A stretch of DNA of 64,000 bases from Bacillus infantis (GCF_020171945.1 NZ_JAIVAP010000001.1:186001-250000); one strand, 5' to 3'; shown: positions 16,975-26,703, numbered from the stretch's first letter. Program-made: numbers and translations. The notes: generated from the letters alone by a model not told the origin.

Positions 16975-17790
16975 TCAGTTTTGCGAAGAAATATTAGTGC
17001 CATAGAAGATTTCATCCATTTCTGTCTTCAGGCGGTCAGTAATTTCTTCCGCTTCTTCTGAATCCAGCTTCTCCTTTGTATAGCCAAACAGATAATTATT
17101 CAGGTCGAATTCCTTCAGTTTGCATTTTGTGTGGAAAATTTTTTCCTGATAGATATTCACATCAATCATATCATACAGGCCTTTTGCTTCATCAGGTATA
17201 TAGTTCTGTATAGAGTTAATATCATGGTCGATATATAGCTTTTCACCGTTGATGTCCCGTGTAAACCCTCTGACGCGGTAATCGATGGTCATCACATCCG
17301 TTTCAAAGGAGTGAATCAAATAATTCAGGGCTTTAAGAGGGGAAATTTCCCCGCATGTGGAAACATCGATATCTGCCCTGAAGGTGCTGATCCCTTCTGT
17401 CGGATGGAACTCAGGGTAGGTGTGGACTGTAATATGGCTTTTATCCAGCTGCAGGACGACATTGTCAGGCAGCGGTCCTGGGGATTCCTCCAGTGATTCC
17501 TCAGGCACCTCCACTACAGGGCCTTCTGATACGAGCATCGTGACACTGGCCCCCTGCGGTACATAGTCCTGCTGGGCGACATTAAGTACATGTGCCCCGA
17601 TAATATCGGACACATTAGTCAGGATTTTTGTGAGTCTTTCAGCACTATACTGTTCATCGATATAATCAATATAAGCTTCCCGTTCTTCTTTTGTTTTTGT
17701 ATAGCAGATATCATACATATTAAAGCTTAAAGTTTTAGTCAGATTATTAAAGCCGTGCAGCTCAATCCGTTGCTCTGGTGTCAGTTTCAT
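16975..17790 (-). CDS. speD: S-adenosylmethionine decarboxylase proenzyme, E. coli type
   Basis: Pyruvoyl enzyme that makes decarboxylated SAM, the aminopropyl donor for spermidine. The sequence follows E. coli SpeD closely: [84 protein letters not shown]. Self-cleavage is expected between K117 and S118, the serine becoming the pyruvoyl group. The start at 17790 (271 aa) matches the E. coli N-terminus and has AAAGGGGAT upstream; the frame stays open to 17880, but the extra residues look non-coding. B. subtilis SpeD is of the short (~126 aa) class, so this is the other type. Confidence 0.93.
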   Translation of the reverse strand: MKLTPEQRIELHGFNNLTKTLSFNMYDICYTKTKEEREAYIDYIDEQYSAERLTKILTNVSDIIGAHVLNVAQQDYVPQGASVTMLVSEGPVVEVPEESLEESPGPLPDNVVLQLDKSHITVHTYPEFHPTEGISTFRADIDVSTCGEISPLKALNYLIHSFETDVMTIDYRVRGFTRDINGEKLYIDHDINSIQNYIPDEAKGLYDMIDVNIYQEKIFHTKCKLKEFDLNNYLFGYTKEKLDSEEAEEITDRLKTEMDEIFYGTNISSQN

Positions 17791-17970
17791 TTGCAAGATC
17801 CCCTTTAACTCTGTTAGTCTGTTGCCTTTTTCACCAGTCATGCCCACTTCTATTTGCGAGCTCCCCAGAGAGCAGTCCATGCTGGTTAAGGCTGATTACT
17901 ATCTAGAGTACCCTTTATAAAAGGCAAAAAAACGGATTTTTCCTAAATGTGTCCTGCCATGGGTAAATCT

Positions 17971-18004
17971 AAAAAAGCCTATCCTCTTTGGATAAGCTTT
18001 TTTT
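17971..18004 (-). terminator. Terminator after the M20 amidohydrolase
   Basis: AAGCTTATCC and GGATAGGCTTTTTT pair imperfectly around a five-base loop. Both strands end in T runs, but the minus-strand amidohydrolase is the only gene reading into it. Confidence 0.75.
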
Positions 18005-18016
18005 GAGAATAATTCA

Positions 18017-19195
18017 TTAAGCATTAACGAGTTTTTTCTTTTTGAATTCTTCCTTGATGGATTGAAGCAGTTCTTCGCTTGCGAGGATTTCATAACCCGT
18101 CAAAGCCATTGCCTTTGCCCCCAAGATCATTGCCTCCTGTGCCTGGCTGCTCATGGCTGCTTCGCGGAACTCATGGGTATGGCAGGCGAAATCTTCGTTG
18201 CAGATTTTAATATAAGGATGAATCGAAGGGACAGCCTGGCTGACATTCCCCATATCGAGCGATCCTGATCCATCGCGGTCTTCATGAATTTCGCCGGGAT
18301 CGATGCCTAACCCGATCAGCTCCTTAGTGAATGCATCTGATAAATGCTGGTTTGTCTGCATATCGTCATACGAAAATTCATAAAAAGAAGCTTTCATTTC
18401 TGCGCCCGTCTGAAGCGCGGCACCCTGGGCGCATGCTTTAACTTTTTCAACCAATTCATTCACATAGGAGCGGCTTGATGCCCTCACATAGAACTGGGCA
18501 GAAGCATAGTCAGGCACTACATTGGCCGCTTTTCCTCCTTCAGGGATGATGCCATGGATCCTTGCATCAGAAGTAATATGCTGTCTGAGGGCATTTATGC
18601 TGTTGAAAGTTTGAAGCACGGCGTCAAGGGCATTGATTCCTTTTTCCGGACTGGCTGCCGCATGTGCACTTTTCCCGAAGAATTCAAATTGGATCGCATC
18701 CATGGCAAGTGATCTGCCGCTTTTCAAATACTTGGATAAAGGATGGACCATCATGGCAACATCCAGCTCGTCGAAAATCCCATTCTCCGCCATGGTTACC
18801 TTTCCGCCCTTTGTTTCTTCAGCTGGAGTTCCATACACAATCACTTTTCCGCCAGTTTCTCCAACAGCCTTGCTCAGGCCGATCCCGGCTGCAATGGCCA
18901 TAGTGCCGATGAGGTTGTGCCCGCAAGCATGTCCAACCTCCGGAAGGGCATCATACTCAGCCATAAGCCCGATTGCTGCACCAGCTATGCCGCTGTCATA
19001 AACAGCACGAAAAGCAGTCGGTAGTCCGCAGGTTCCCTTTTCTACAGAAAATCCGTGCTTTTCCAAGGTTTCAATTAAAATAGCCGAAGACTTGAACTCT
19101 TCATGCCCGAGCTCAGGATTTTCGCCTATGTACGTGCTGATATTGATAAATTCCTGCTTGTTCTTCTCTATTTCGTTCTGAATGATCTGTTTCAT
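18017..19195 (-). CDS. M20-family metallo-amidohydrolase
   Basis: Zinc-dependent aminoacylase/carboxypeptidase-like enzyme (392 aa), cytosolic. Metal ligands are in VGHACGHNLIGT, VYGTPAEETKGGK and the C-terminal NEDFACHTHEF. FFGKSAHAAASPEKGINALDAVL marks the dimerisation (lid) domain. Overall it most resembles the AbgB/p-aminobenzoyl-glutamate hydrolase-like group of M20 amidohydrolases. The substrate is not determinable here. It is divergent from the aldehyde dehydrogenase gene and has its own terminator. Confidence 0.85.
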   Translation of the reverse strand: MKQIIQNEIEKNKQEFINISTYIGENPELGHEEFKSSAILIETLEKHGFSVEKGTCGLPTAFRAVYDSGIAGAAIGLMAEYDALPEVGHACGHNLIGTMAIAAGIGLSKAVGETGGKVIVYGTPAEETKGGKVTMAENGIFDELDVAMMVHPLSKYLKSGRSLAMDAIQFEFFGKSAHAAASPEKGINALDAVLQTFNSINALRQHITSDARIHGIIPEGGKAANVVPDYASAQFYVRASSRSYVNELVEKVKACAQGAALQTGAEMKASFYEFSYDDMQTNQHLSDAFTKELIGLGIDPGEIHEDRDGSGSLDMGNVSQAVPSIHPYIKICNEDFACHTHEFREAAMSSQAQEAMILGAKAMALTGYEILASEELLQSIKEEFKKKKLVNA

Positions 19196-19360
19196 TGTAT
19201 AACCATCCTTAAATGTGAATTTTTATTCCTTTTTTCTAGAATAACAAATAATTCGGTATTCGAAAATAATTATTTTTCAGTTCTTGCTGTTTGCCTATTA
19301 CAGTGGGAAAAGGTATGCTCAATTTAATTTATAGTATCCAGCTGAAAGCAGGTGATTGGA

Positions 19361-20761
19361 TTGCAGAAAAACATCGTAACAGAGGCATCAGCAGACGAAA
19401 TTAAAAGGCTGCTTGCCGCACAGAAGGATTTTTTTGAGCGTCAGGTGACAAAGCCGGCCGGATTCAGGCTCGCACAGCTGCTGGAGCTCAAAAATAGCAT
19501 CAAAAAAAATGAACAGCAGCTGATTTCAGCATTAAGAGAAGATCTTGGCAAATCTGAACTTGAAGCCTATTCCACCGAAATCGGGATTTTATATGAGGAA
19601 ATCGGCTATACCTTGAAGCATCTGAAAAAATGGATGAAAGCAAAGAAGGTGAAGACGGCAATGACTCATATCGGCTCAAAGGGTTATATTATTCCGGAGC
19701 CATATGGATCGGCCCTCATTATCGCGCCATGGAATTACCCGGTCCAGCTGGCCCTTTCCCCGCTCATCGGGGCGATTGCTGCCGGAAATACGGCTGTTAT
19801 CAAGCCCTCGGAGCTGACTCCGAATGTATCCCGTGTGCTGTCTGCGCTGATTAAGGATGCCTATCCGGAAGAATATATTTCAACTGTTGAAGGCGGTGTG
19901 GAGACCAGCCAGCAGCTGCTAGGGCAGCCTTTTGATTATATCTTCTTTACAGGAAGCGTCCCTGTCGGCAAGCTTGTGATGGAGGCAGCATCAAAGAGGC
20001 TGATTCCTGTTACCCTCGAGCTTGGCGGAAAAAGCCCAGTCATCGTCCATGAGGATGCAAATATCAGCCTGGCGGCAAAGCGGATTGTTTTCGGCAAATT
20101 TACAAATGCCGGACAGACGTGCATTGCCCCTGATTACATGTTTGTCCATGAAAAAGTCAAACAGCCGCTGCTGGAGGAAATGAAGAAGTATATTAAGGAA
20201 TTTTATAGTGATAGTCCTCTTGATAATGAGGATTATTCGAAGATCGTCAATAGCCGCCATTTCAGCAGGCTTGAAGCGTATTTGAGTGATGGACAAATCC
20301 TCTCTGGCGGAAGGCTGGATAGGGAGCTTAGGAAAATGGAGCCGACGCTGATTGATACGCCCTCTTTTGATTCGCCTGTTATGCAGGATGAAATTTTCGG
20401 CCCGATTTTGCCGGTTTATGGGTATGCCAATCTCGATGAAGCCATCTCCTTTATCCAGTCGCGCCCGAAGCCGCTTGCTTTGTATTTGTTTACGGGAAGC
20501 CAGGAAATAGAAAATAAGGTTAATGGTAAGGTTTCGTTTGGAGGCGGGTGCATTAATGATACTTTGATGCATATCGCGACGCCTTATCTTCCTTTTGGAG
20601 GGGTCGGGGAGAGCGGGATTGGGAGTTATCATGGGATGAGCAGCTTTGGGACGTTTTCGCACTATAAAAGTGTGCTGAAGCAGACTACGCTGTTTGATTT
20701 TTCGTTTCGTTATCCTTCTGCTGAGAATGGGTTGAAGCTGATTCGGAAGCTGATGAAGTGA
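19361..20761 (+). CDS. NAD(P)-dependent aldehyde dehydrogenase, YwdH-like
   Basis: Class 3-like aldehyde dehydrogenase (466 aa) without the N-terminal extension of classical ALDHs. Visible are [41 protein letters not shown], the general base in [12 protein letters not shown], the nucleophile Cys in [14 protein letters not shown], and the hydrophobic C-terminal tail. TTG at 19361 is preferred because AGGTGA lies seven bases upstream; a GTG at 19352 in frame has no such site. Likely oxidises medium or long-chain aldehydes; substrate unproven. Confidence 0.88.
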   Translation: MQKNIVTEASADEIKRLLAAQKDFFERQVTKPAGFRLAQLLELKNSIKKNEQQLISALREDLGKSELEAYSTEIGILYEEIGYTLKHLKKWMKAKKVKTAMTHIGSKGYIIPEPYGSALIIAPWNYPVQLALSPLIGAIAAGNTAVIKPSELTPNVSRVLSALIKDAYPEEYISTVEGGVETSQQLLGQPFDYIFFTGSVPVGKLVMEAASKRLIPVTLELGGKSPVIVHEDANISLAAKRIVFGKFTNAGQTCIAPDYMFVHEKVKQPLLEEMKKYIKEFYSDSPLDNEDYSKIVNSRHFSRLEAYLSDGQILSGGRLDRELRKMEPTLIDTPSFDSPVMQDEIFGPILPVYGYANLDEAISFIQSRPKPLALYLFTGSQEIENKVNGKVSFGGGCINDTLMHIATPYLPFGGVGESGIGSYHGMSSFGTFSHYKSVLKQTTLFDFSFRYPSAENGLKLIRKLMK

Positions 20762-20848
20762 TGGCAGCCTGGACCGGTTTTTGGTTCAGGCATTTGTTTT
20801 TTGTAAGTTAATTATTTTTACTAACTGAGTTTAGCGTTATTATGTAGG

Positions 20849-20982
20849 CTGCTGATCTGCACTGCAGGCACTTCGCTTTCCGCGGGGCGGAGTTGAGCCT
20901 CCTCGCGCTTGCGCGCTGCGGGGTCTCAACATTTCCGCTGCAATCCCGCAGGAGTCTTCGTGCCTTCCGTTCCGATCAGCAG
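20849..20982. repeat. 134-bp palindromic repeat element
   Basis: Terminal inverted repeats CTGCTGATC and GATCAGCAG (9 bp, perfect) bound the element. Inside, AGGCAC pairs with GTGCCT and GCGGG with CCCGC, around a core containing GCGCTTGCGC. It is much more GC-rich than the flanks. I recall very similar sequences dispersed in Bacillaceae genomes, but I cannot name a family. No ORF lies in it. Confidence 0.75.
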
Positions 20983-21045
20983 GGCTTTGATTCATAGTTC
21001 AGCTCCATGAATAATGCTTAAAGAGTAATTAGAAACAGATTGAAA

Positions 21046-21234
21046 AATAAGTGGAGAAATTCCCTCTAATTTCAAAAATGCTTTAAAAATAACCCAAATA
21101 AGCGGAGAAATTCCTACTATAACCTTAAAAACCAGGAAAATGGGCAACTTCGCTTCGCATTACAGGAAATTCTCCGCTTATTTACCCCCACCCTTGCCGC
21201 TTTCAGCAGTCTAAGAGGAAAATCTCCGCTTATT
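21046..21234. repeat. Four copies of an 18-bp repeat, two direct and two inverted
   Basis: AATAAGTGGAGAAATTCC at 21046-21063 and AATAAGCGGAGAAATTCC at 21097-21114 face the complement-oriented copies GGAAATTCTCCGCTTATT at 21165-21182 and GGAAAATCTCCGCTTATT at 21217-21234. Each direct copy can pair with an inverted one to form a long hairpin. The copies differ by only one or two bases. Confidence 0.75.
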
Positions 21235-21399
21235 TTGAGGCTTGCTGGTCAATCGGATAAGAAAAAATTTCTTCCTTTACTCCAAAAAGCCTTCCATCAC
21301 TAAAAAGCCCCGTTAACTGAATTAGCCTCTCATATATAATAACCTAAATGTAAAATGTCCCTTTTTATATTCAAAAACACAATCTTTACGAAAAAAGCT

Positions 21400-22392
21400 T
21401 TATAAAAACAATTCAGCCAATAATTCCAGATTCCTCGCTCTGTCTTTGAAACTATAGGTATTATTGATGACCATGATTTCGTCGGTACCGTATTTTTCAC
21501 TGATCTTGAGGAGCTGATTTCTCACTTCTTGAGGGTTTCCTATGACCATTCGGCTTCGGTTGTGTTTGATCTTTTCTTTTTGTGCTGCTGTTAAGGTCCT
21601 TTGCTGGGCTTCTTCCGGTGACATGATTCTTGTGTCGGTTCCTTTTTCAATATCCAGGAGCCAGTGGTCCTGGCTGGCAGCGAGGTGTTCGGCTTCTTCG
21701 TTAGTTGGGGCACAGACGACGAATACACAGACATTTGCCGAAGGCTCTTTCAGCATGGCAGAGGGCTGGAAGTGACGGTAATAGTATTGGAATGCTTTTT
21801 CACCGTTTGCCGGAGTAATGAAGTGGCCATATGTGAAGCGCATCCCGTTTTCAGCTGCCGTTCTTGCTCCCCGTTCGGTAATACCCAATAGCCATAATTC
21901 CGGCAGAGTACGTAAATCCGGGTACGCTTTTACCTCCTTAAAAGGATGGTTATCCGGCAGTGAGTTGGTTAAAAAGCCCTTGAGATCCCTCAGCTGGCCG
22001 GGGAATTCGTTCATGCTCCTCCTAATGCCGTCTGTCAGTGCCAGTCTTGTGTCTGCACCGCCGCCAGGTGATCTGCCGACACCGAGGTCAATTCTGCCCG
22101 GATACAGGGCTTCCATGACTTTAAAGTTTTCCGCTACTTTATACGGGCTGTATTGGGGAAGGAGAACCCCGCCGGAGCCGACCCGTATCCTGTTGGTGAC
22201 TGCCGCAATATGCGAGATCAGGACATCTGGTGAAGAACCGGCCATTCCATTGGAATTATGATGCTCAGCGGTCCAAAAGCGGGTATACCCCAAGTCATCG
22301 GCAATCTGGGCCAATTGGGCGGTTTGCTTGAGTGCATCTCCGGGTGAATCTCCTTTTCGAATGACAGCTTGATCCAGCACACTTAGTTTCAT
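21400..22392 (-). CDS. LLM-class flavin-dependent oxidoreductase (MsnO8-like), copy 1
   Basis: Bacterial luciferase-like monooxygenase fold, 330 aa, expected to use reduced FMN and O2. It begins MKLSVLDQAVIRKGDSPGDAL and carries FWTAEHHNSNGMAGSSPDVL and RIDLGVGRSPGGGADTRLAL, hallmarks of the short LLM group. ATG at 22392 is chosen for an AAGGGGGT site eight bases upstream. It follows its paralogue (22448-23416) on the same strand after a hairpin terminator. Substrate unknown. Confidence 0.87.
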   Translation of the reverse strand: MKLSVLDQAVIRKGDSPGDALKQTAQLAQIADDLGYTRFWTAEHHNSNGMAGSSPDVLISHIAAVTNRIRVGSGGVLLPQYSPYKVAENFKVMEALYPGRIDLGVGRSPGGGADTRLALTDGIRRSMNEFPGQLRDLKGFLTNSLPDNHPFKEVKAYPDLRTLPELWLLGITERGARTAAENGMRFTYGHFITPANGEKAFQYYYRHFQPSAMLKEPSANVCVFVVCAPTNEEAEHLAASQDHWLLDIEKGTDTRIMSPEEAQQRTLTAAQKEKIKHNRSRMVIGNPQEVRNQLLKISEKYGTDEIMVINNTYSFKDRARNLELLAELFL

Positions 22393-22411
22393 ATTCAATT
22401 ACCCCCTTCTA

Positions 22412-22446
22412 AAAGAAAAATCCGCTGCATCCATCCACAGCGGATT
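22412..22446 (-). terminator. Terminator between the two LLM oxidoreductase genes
   Basis: AATCCGCTG/CAGCGGATT stem followed on the minus strand by TTTCTTTT. It begins just after the stop codon of the upstream copy. Confidence 0.8.
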
Positions 22447-22447
22447 C

Positions 22448-23416
22448 TTATAACATCTGTTCAGCGATTAGTCTGTAAGATAGCAGCCTGTCTTCATAGT
22501 CCGTTGTCAGAGTAATGATCATAAGCTCATCAGCCCCTATCCTGCTGGCCAGGCCTTCAAGCTGTTCGGCAGCCTGAACAGGATTCCCAATGATCATTTT
22601 TTTCTTCATGTCCTTTAAGAGTTCTTCTTTATTGGAGGAATTTAGCGTCTCCTGCAGACCTTCTTCCCCACTCAACCGATTCCTCCAGGTACGGCTTTTT
22701 AAGGCCAGTTCTTCTGCCTGTTCTTCCGTTTCAGCACAAATAGCATTGACAGCGGCTATGCAGTATGGGTAAGACGCATTTTTCGAAGGAGTGAAAGAAT
22801 CCTTATAAAGTGAAACAATTTCTTCCGGCTCCTGATCGCTCATAAAATGTCCGAAGCAATAGGCTATTCCCTTCTCTGCAGCCTGCAAGGCGCTTTTGCG
22901 GCTTGTTCCCAGTATCCAGGGCAGCGGGGCTGCATTAGGCACAGGAGCCGGTGCCACTTTTGAAAACATTTCACCTTCAGGGTGGCTTTGATGCAGGAAG
23001 TTCAAAAGCTCAGTAATCTTGTCAGGCATTTCAGCGACACCCTTCAAGAAATTGTCCGATAAAGCCATGGACGTTTCCGCAGATCCGCCCGGAGCCCTTC
23101 CAATCCCTAAATCAATTCTTCCGGGAAAAAGTGTGGCAAGCATATTATAGGTTTCAGCCACTTTGTAGGGCTTGTAATAAGGAAGAAGAACGGCTCCGCT
23201 GCCAATTTTTATATGTGCAGTCTGGGCACCGATATAGGGAAGCATCACTTCAGGGGCAGAGCAGGCAAGCCCCGGCATATTATGGTGTTCTGCAATCCAA
23301 TAGCGGCTGTAACCGAGTCTTTCTGCTTCCTGCGCAAGCTCCAGTGAGGCTGTTAGCGCCTCCTGAGCGGTTCTCCCTTCCGTAACAGGAGATTGATCAA
23401 GTATACCGAGCTTCAT
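22448..23416 (-). CDS. LLM-class flavin-dependent oxidoreductase (MsnO8-like), copy 2
   Basis: A 322-residue paralogue of the downstream gene, with the same order of motifs: MKLGILDQSPVTEGRTAQEAL, YWIAEHHNMPGLACSAPEVML, RIDLGIGRAPGGSAETSMAL. The two proteins differ along the whole length, so this is an old duplication or two acquisitions and not a recent tandem copy. The presumed flavin reductase partner is not adjacent. Substrate unknown. Confidence 0.87.
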   Translation of the reverse strand: MKLGILDQSPVTEGRTAQEALTASLELAQEAERLGYSRYWIAEHHNMPGLACSAPEVMLPYIGAQTAHIKIGSGAVLLPYYKPYKVAETYNMLATLFPGRIDLGIGRAPGGSAETSMALSDNFLKGVAEMPDKITELLNFLHQSHPEGEMFSKVAPAPVPNAAPLPWILGTSRKSALQAAEKGIAYCFGHFMSDQEPEEIVSLYKDSFTPSKNASYPYCIAAVNAICAETEEQAEELALKSRTWRNRLSGEEGLQETLNSSNKEELLKDMKKKMIIGNPVQAAEQLEGLASRIGADELMIITLTTDYEDRLLSYRLIAEQML

Positions 23417-23459
23417 CTTCCTGCCTTCTTTCTTTTGTTTCGATATTGGAATAGGTTCA

Positions 23460-23843
23460 TTATCTATTATTCATTCTGCCTTCGCTGACAGAAATTGATC
23501 CGCTGCCGGCTGCTATTTCTTTGTTTCCAGTGCCGGCCTGTTCAAGATGTTTCAATGCCTCAGAAAGCTCCATAAACCATTCCTTATCCCTGGTGAGCAA
23601 AGCTGTGTCGATAAGGGAGCGGATACCATCGGCTGAAGGAGTATAATGGCTCTTCATCTTCTCGGCCTTCTTCTTTTCAATATGGACCTTTCTGCCGATA
23701 ACGTCCGGATTATCGCTGTCAACAACAAAAACTGTCACAAAATCCCGCTCAGGCACTGCGGCTTCCACGAAGCCCTGAACAAGCTCCCCATTTCGTGATT
23801 TCCCTGTGATCCATCCACCCATAATAATGTCTTGATTGTTCAT
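23460..23843 (-). CDS. Small protein with an IDEAL-like segment
   Basis: A 127-residue soluble protein. Residues about 75-95 read LIDTALLTRDKEWFMELSEAL, which matches the IDEAL motif of short Bacillus proteins. The N-terminal part (IMGGWITGKSRNGELVQGFVE, VTVFVVDSDNPDVIGRKVHI) looks like a small beta-rich domain. Function is not known; IDEAL segments are thought to mediate protein-protein contacts. The C-terminal 20 residues are Gly/Ser-rich and probably disordered. Confidence 0.7.
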   Translation of the reverse strand: MNNQDIIMGGWITGKSRNGELVQGFVEAAVPERDFVTVFVVDSDNPDVIGRKVHIEKKKAEKMKSHYTPSADGIRSLIDTALLTRDKEWFMELSEALKHLEQAGTGNKEIAAGSGSISVSEGRMNNR

Positions 23844-24082
23844 ATCATAGCACCGCCTTCAGTAGATTATTTATTTGTAAATAAACCAATTCAATTCAGA
23901 TCTAATATCATTTTTGTATTCAGTCCATTTGTCTGGGCGTATATTTAATCAATACCCGTAATTCCTGTGCGATAACGCAAACTCCATGGATGCTCAGTAA
24001 GGTATATCATCATGCGCCTGAACATAGAAGCTGTTGCCTGTTCATACTGTAATAATAAAAGATACAGTTTAATATGTCAATG

Positions 24083-24112
24083 AAAGTGGCAGGCAGCTCC
24101 GGGCTGCCTGCC
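24083..24112 (-). terminator. Terminator of the SUV3-like helicase gene
   Basis: A 10-bp perfect stem GGCAGGCAGC/GCTGCCTGCC lies eight bases after the stop codon; the following minus-strand sequence is ACTTTC, so the T run is weak. Confidence 0.75.
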
Positions 24113-24120
24113 CCTTTTCA

Positions 24121-26703
24121 TCATCTCTTAAAATAAGAGGGTTTCCTCCTGGCCCTGAACCCGCCCTCATGGCATTCATCACAAATGGGATAAGGATGCT
24201 CCCATGAAAGCTTCTTGCCGCATCTGCGGCATTTTTTGGTCATTTTCTGTACATCTGTTTTCAGCTTTTCATGGACCATTGTCCCCAGTTCATCGCGGAC
24301 CCGTTCCCAGTATAATGCTTCTGTCCTCTGGTCAAGCCGGTAAAGGAACAGCAGATGGAGCCCGACAGATTTATACGTGAGCTCCAGGTCCTCAAGTGTC
24401 CTTTTTCGGATTGAAGGTTCGGGAAGGTCTTCGTTATGCACCGACGCCATCACCGACATTCTCCATTGCCTGACCAGTTCCGGCTCCCTGGCTGAAAAAG
24501 GAAGGTGCAGGAATCCATACAGGTCCCCAAGGCTGAGCCTGGCTTCCATTTCGGTTCCCTGTACGAGCTCATAAAGCTCCTTCTCTTCGGCAAGGGACGC
24601 TTTCACTGTTCCAGGGGGACTTTCGAATTTGTCCCAAAGTTCAAAGAAAGTTCCCAGATCATGATAATATTTTTGAAAGCGGTCAAACACTCCGCTCGTT
24701 GGCGCGATTGAAAATGTATGGACAGGATCATCTTCCTGTTCCAGCAGTGAACCCATTTCCTTGATGTTTTCCATGAATGCGACCCGGCCTGTATTGTAGA
24801 GGCCTTTTCTGCCCGCCCTTCCGGCAATCTGTTTGACCTCCTGGGAGGTAAGCTGCCTTCTGCTGACTCCATCGAATTTTTCATTTTCTAGAAATACGAC
24901 CCTGCGGATTGGAAGGTTCAGCCCCATGCCGATTGCATCAGTACTCACTATTATATTGGTCTCGCCGTCAATGAAGCGCTGCACCTGTTTTTTCCTTGTT
25001 TCAGGCGGCATGCTTCCATATATCATGCTGACTGTGCGTCCGTCATTCTGAAGCCGGGAAGCTGTTTCCAGCACTCTTTTCCTTGAAAAGCAGATCAGGG
25101 CATCGCCTTTTCTGCTATGCTTCAGCCTGAATTCGTTAGGTTCGACGATAAGCGGTGTATCTCTATGGTATTCATGGATTTCCAGATCAGTCCCGTCCAA
25201 AAGCTGAAGAAGGATCGACTGGGAGCTTTTGCTGCCAATGATATGGACTTCGCTTGCATTTGCCTTCGTTATGGCCTTATACCATGAGAATCCGCGGTCT
25301 TTGTCAGTGATCATCTGTGCTTCATCGATGACTGCTATATCAAAACGCTCCTTCTCACTGAACATTTCGACAGTGGAAGCAATATGGCTTGCCCCGGGAG
25401 TCACTTTTTCTTCCTCCCCAGTCTTAAGTGTACAGGGGATGTTTTCCCCGTTCAGTTTATCGTATACCTCGAGTGCCAAAAGCCTTAAAGGGGCCAGGTA
25501 AATTCCAGAGTCCGCTTTTTTCATGCTTTCTAGTGCATGAAAGGTCTTGCCCGTATTCGTATCGCCGATATGAAGGACGTATTTGACGCTCCTGTCCACA
25601 GAAGGGCTGTATTCCCGGCCAAAGATCTCATCGAGGATCCTGGCTTCCTCCTGCTTTCTCCGCTCCTCTTCTGCTCTCGCTTCTGCTTCTTTCCGCTCCC
25701 GGTCCTCGAGATCAGCCCGGAATATTTCAAGATGAACGGCTGGTTCCCAAGGGAAAGAACTGAGGCGGAGCAAGTCTTCCAGGAATTCATTTTCAATTTC
25801 CTCCAGGAATTCTTTTGCGAGTTCCTCTGACGGCCATTCAGTCATGGAATGGATGGCTGCTTCCGGGTCATTTTCCGGATGGAGCGATTTATATTGTTCA
25901 AGCATGGCAGGATCCATTAATTCGATTACAGTCTCAGGGACGATATCCTTCATGCATTCCATCAAAAGCTTTTCATATTTAAAATAATAGGTTTCGTATT
26001 CAAAATACTGCCTGCCCCAATGGTTTGTTGAGTGGATGCCGCCAGTAAGCTCTTCAAAGAAATCGGCAGCCAGTGTATAATGCTCAGGGTTGAAATGTCC
26101 CTCCGGCCTGAGCTTTTCCTCGAGGGCAAATGTATCAACCTGCCCGTATTTGGTGCCGCTGCTGAAGTCCTTCTTCAACTGCCGGGCAGCCTCATATCTT
26201 GCCTTTAAATAAAACAGCCGGGTATGTTTCCTCATAATTTTTCCGGCTGACTTATCGAGCGCTGTGTAAGCCTTGGCAATACGATCGGCATTCTCCTCAT
26301 GCTGCTGCTGGAGCAGATAGCTTTCCCTTGCATCCCTGTATTTCTGTTCCCATTTACCGGCATCATTGGTATATAGGGAATGCAGCCATTTCTCTGCATT
26401 CCATGGTGAATAGTTCCTTACTTCGGATCGGAAAAGGCTGTTGATGACCTTCTTGTCGATTCCCTCTGTTGAAAATCCCTTTTCCTGAAGATATTCCTTT
26501 TTTAATTTGCGCGCCACTTTATTGTTGGTCATATTAAGCCAGACATTTATCCAGATCTGTTCATAATACTGCTTCCTGTCCTGAAGATATTCTTCAAAAT
26601 CGGGAAGGGATTCTTTCGTTGATAAATAATAGTGAATATCCTCTAATATCTTTGCTTTAGCTTGTTCTACTGCAAGAGGATAGAGAGTTTCCAATGCTTC
26701 CAT
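24121..26703 (-). CDS. SUV3-like superfamily 2 RNA/DNA helicase with C-terminal zinc ribbon
   Basis: An 860-residue helicase. About 350 N-terminal residues are helical, charged and without known domain. The motor follows: Walker A HIGDTNTGKTFHAL near 378, VIDEAQM near 459, IIVSTDAIGMGLNLPI, and QIAGRAGRKG near 626. These motifs resemble mitochondrial SUV3. The C-terminus has CRRCGKKLSWEHPYPICDEC, a four-cysteine zinc ribbon. SUV3 acts in RNA surveillance with a 3' exonuclease, but no such partner is adjacent. An AAAGGGGGG site precedes the ATG. It is divergent from ypbS. Confidence 0.85.
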   Translation of the reverse strand: MEALETLYPLAVEQAKAKILEDIHYYLSTKESLPDFEEYLQDRKQYYEQIWINVWLNMTNNKVARKLKKEYLQEKGFSTEGIDKKVINSLFRSEVRNYSPWNAEKWLHSLYTNDAGKWEQKYRDARESYLLQQQHEENADRIAKAYTALDKSAGKIMRKHTRLFYLKARYEAARQLKKDFSSGTKYGQVDTFALEEKLRPEGHFNPEHYTLAADFFEELTGGIHSTNHWGRQYFEYETYYFKYEKLLMECMKDIVPETVIELMDPAMLEQYKSLHPENDPEAAIHSMTEWPSEELAKEFLEEIENEFLEDLLRLSSFPWEPAVHLEIFRADLEDRERKEAEARAEEERRKQEEARILDEIFGREYSPSVDRSVKYVLHIGDTNTGKTFHALESMKKADSGIYLAPLRLLALEVYDKLNGENIPCTLKTGEEEKVTPGASHIASTVEMFSEKERFDIAVIDEAQMITDKDRGFSWYKAITKANASEVHIIGSKSSQSILLQLLDGTDLEIHEYHRDTPLIVEPNEFRLKHSRKGDALICFSRKRVLETASRLQNDGRTVSMIYGSMPPETRKKQVQRFIDGETNIIVSTDAIGMGLNLPIRRVVFLENEKFDGVSRRQLTSQEVKQIAGRAGRKGLYNTGRVAFMENIKEMGSLLEQEDDPVHTFSIAPTSGVFDRFQKYYHDLGTFFELWDKFESPPGTVKASLAEEKELYELVQGTEMEARLSLGDLYGFLHLPFSAREPELVRQWRMSVMASVHNEDLPEPSIRKRTLEDLELTYKSVGLHLLFLYRLDQRTEALYWERVRDELGTMVHEKLKTDVQKMTKKCRRCGKKLSWEHPYPICDECHEGGFRARRKPSYFKR

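Larger units (their letters stand above)
20762..21399. other. 638-bp gene-free region holding two repeat families
   Basis: Between the aldehyde dehydrogenase and the first luciferase-like gene no coding frame with a ribosome binding site is seen. The stretch holds a 134-bp palindromic element (20849-20982) and four copies of an 18-bp repeat (21046-21234), listed separately. The rest is AT-rich spacer. Confidence 0.7.

Noticed and set aside
23970-24050. Minus-strand 26-codon frame (MFRRMMIYLTEHPWSLRYRT...)
   Set aside because: No ribosome binding site and no recognisable family; too short to support.
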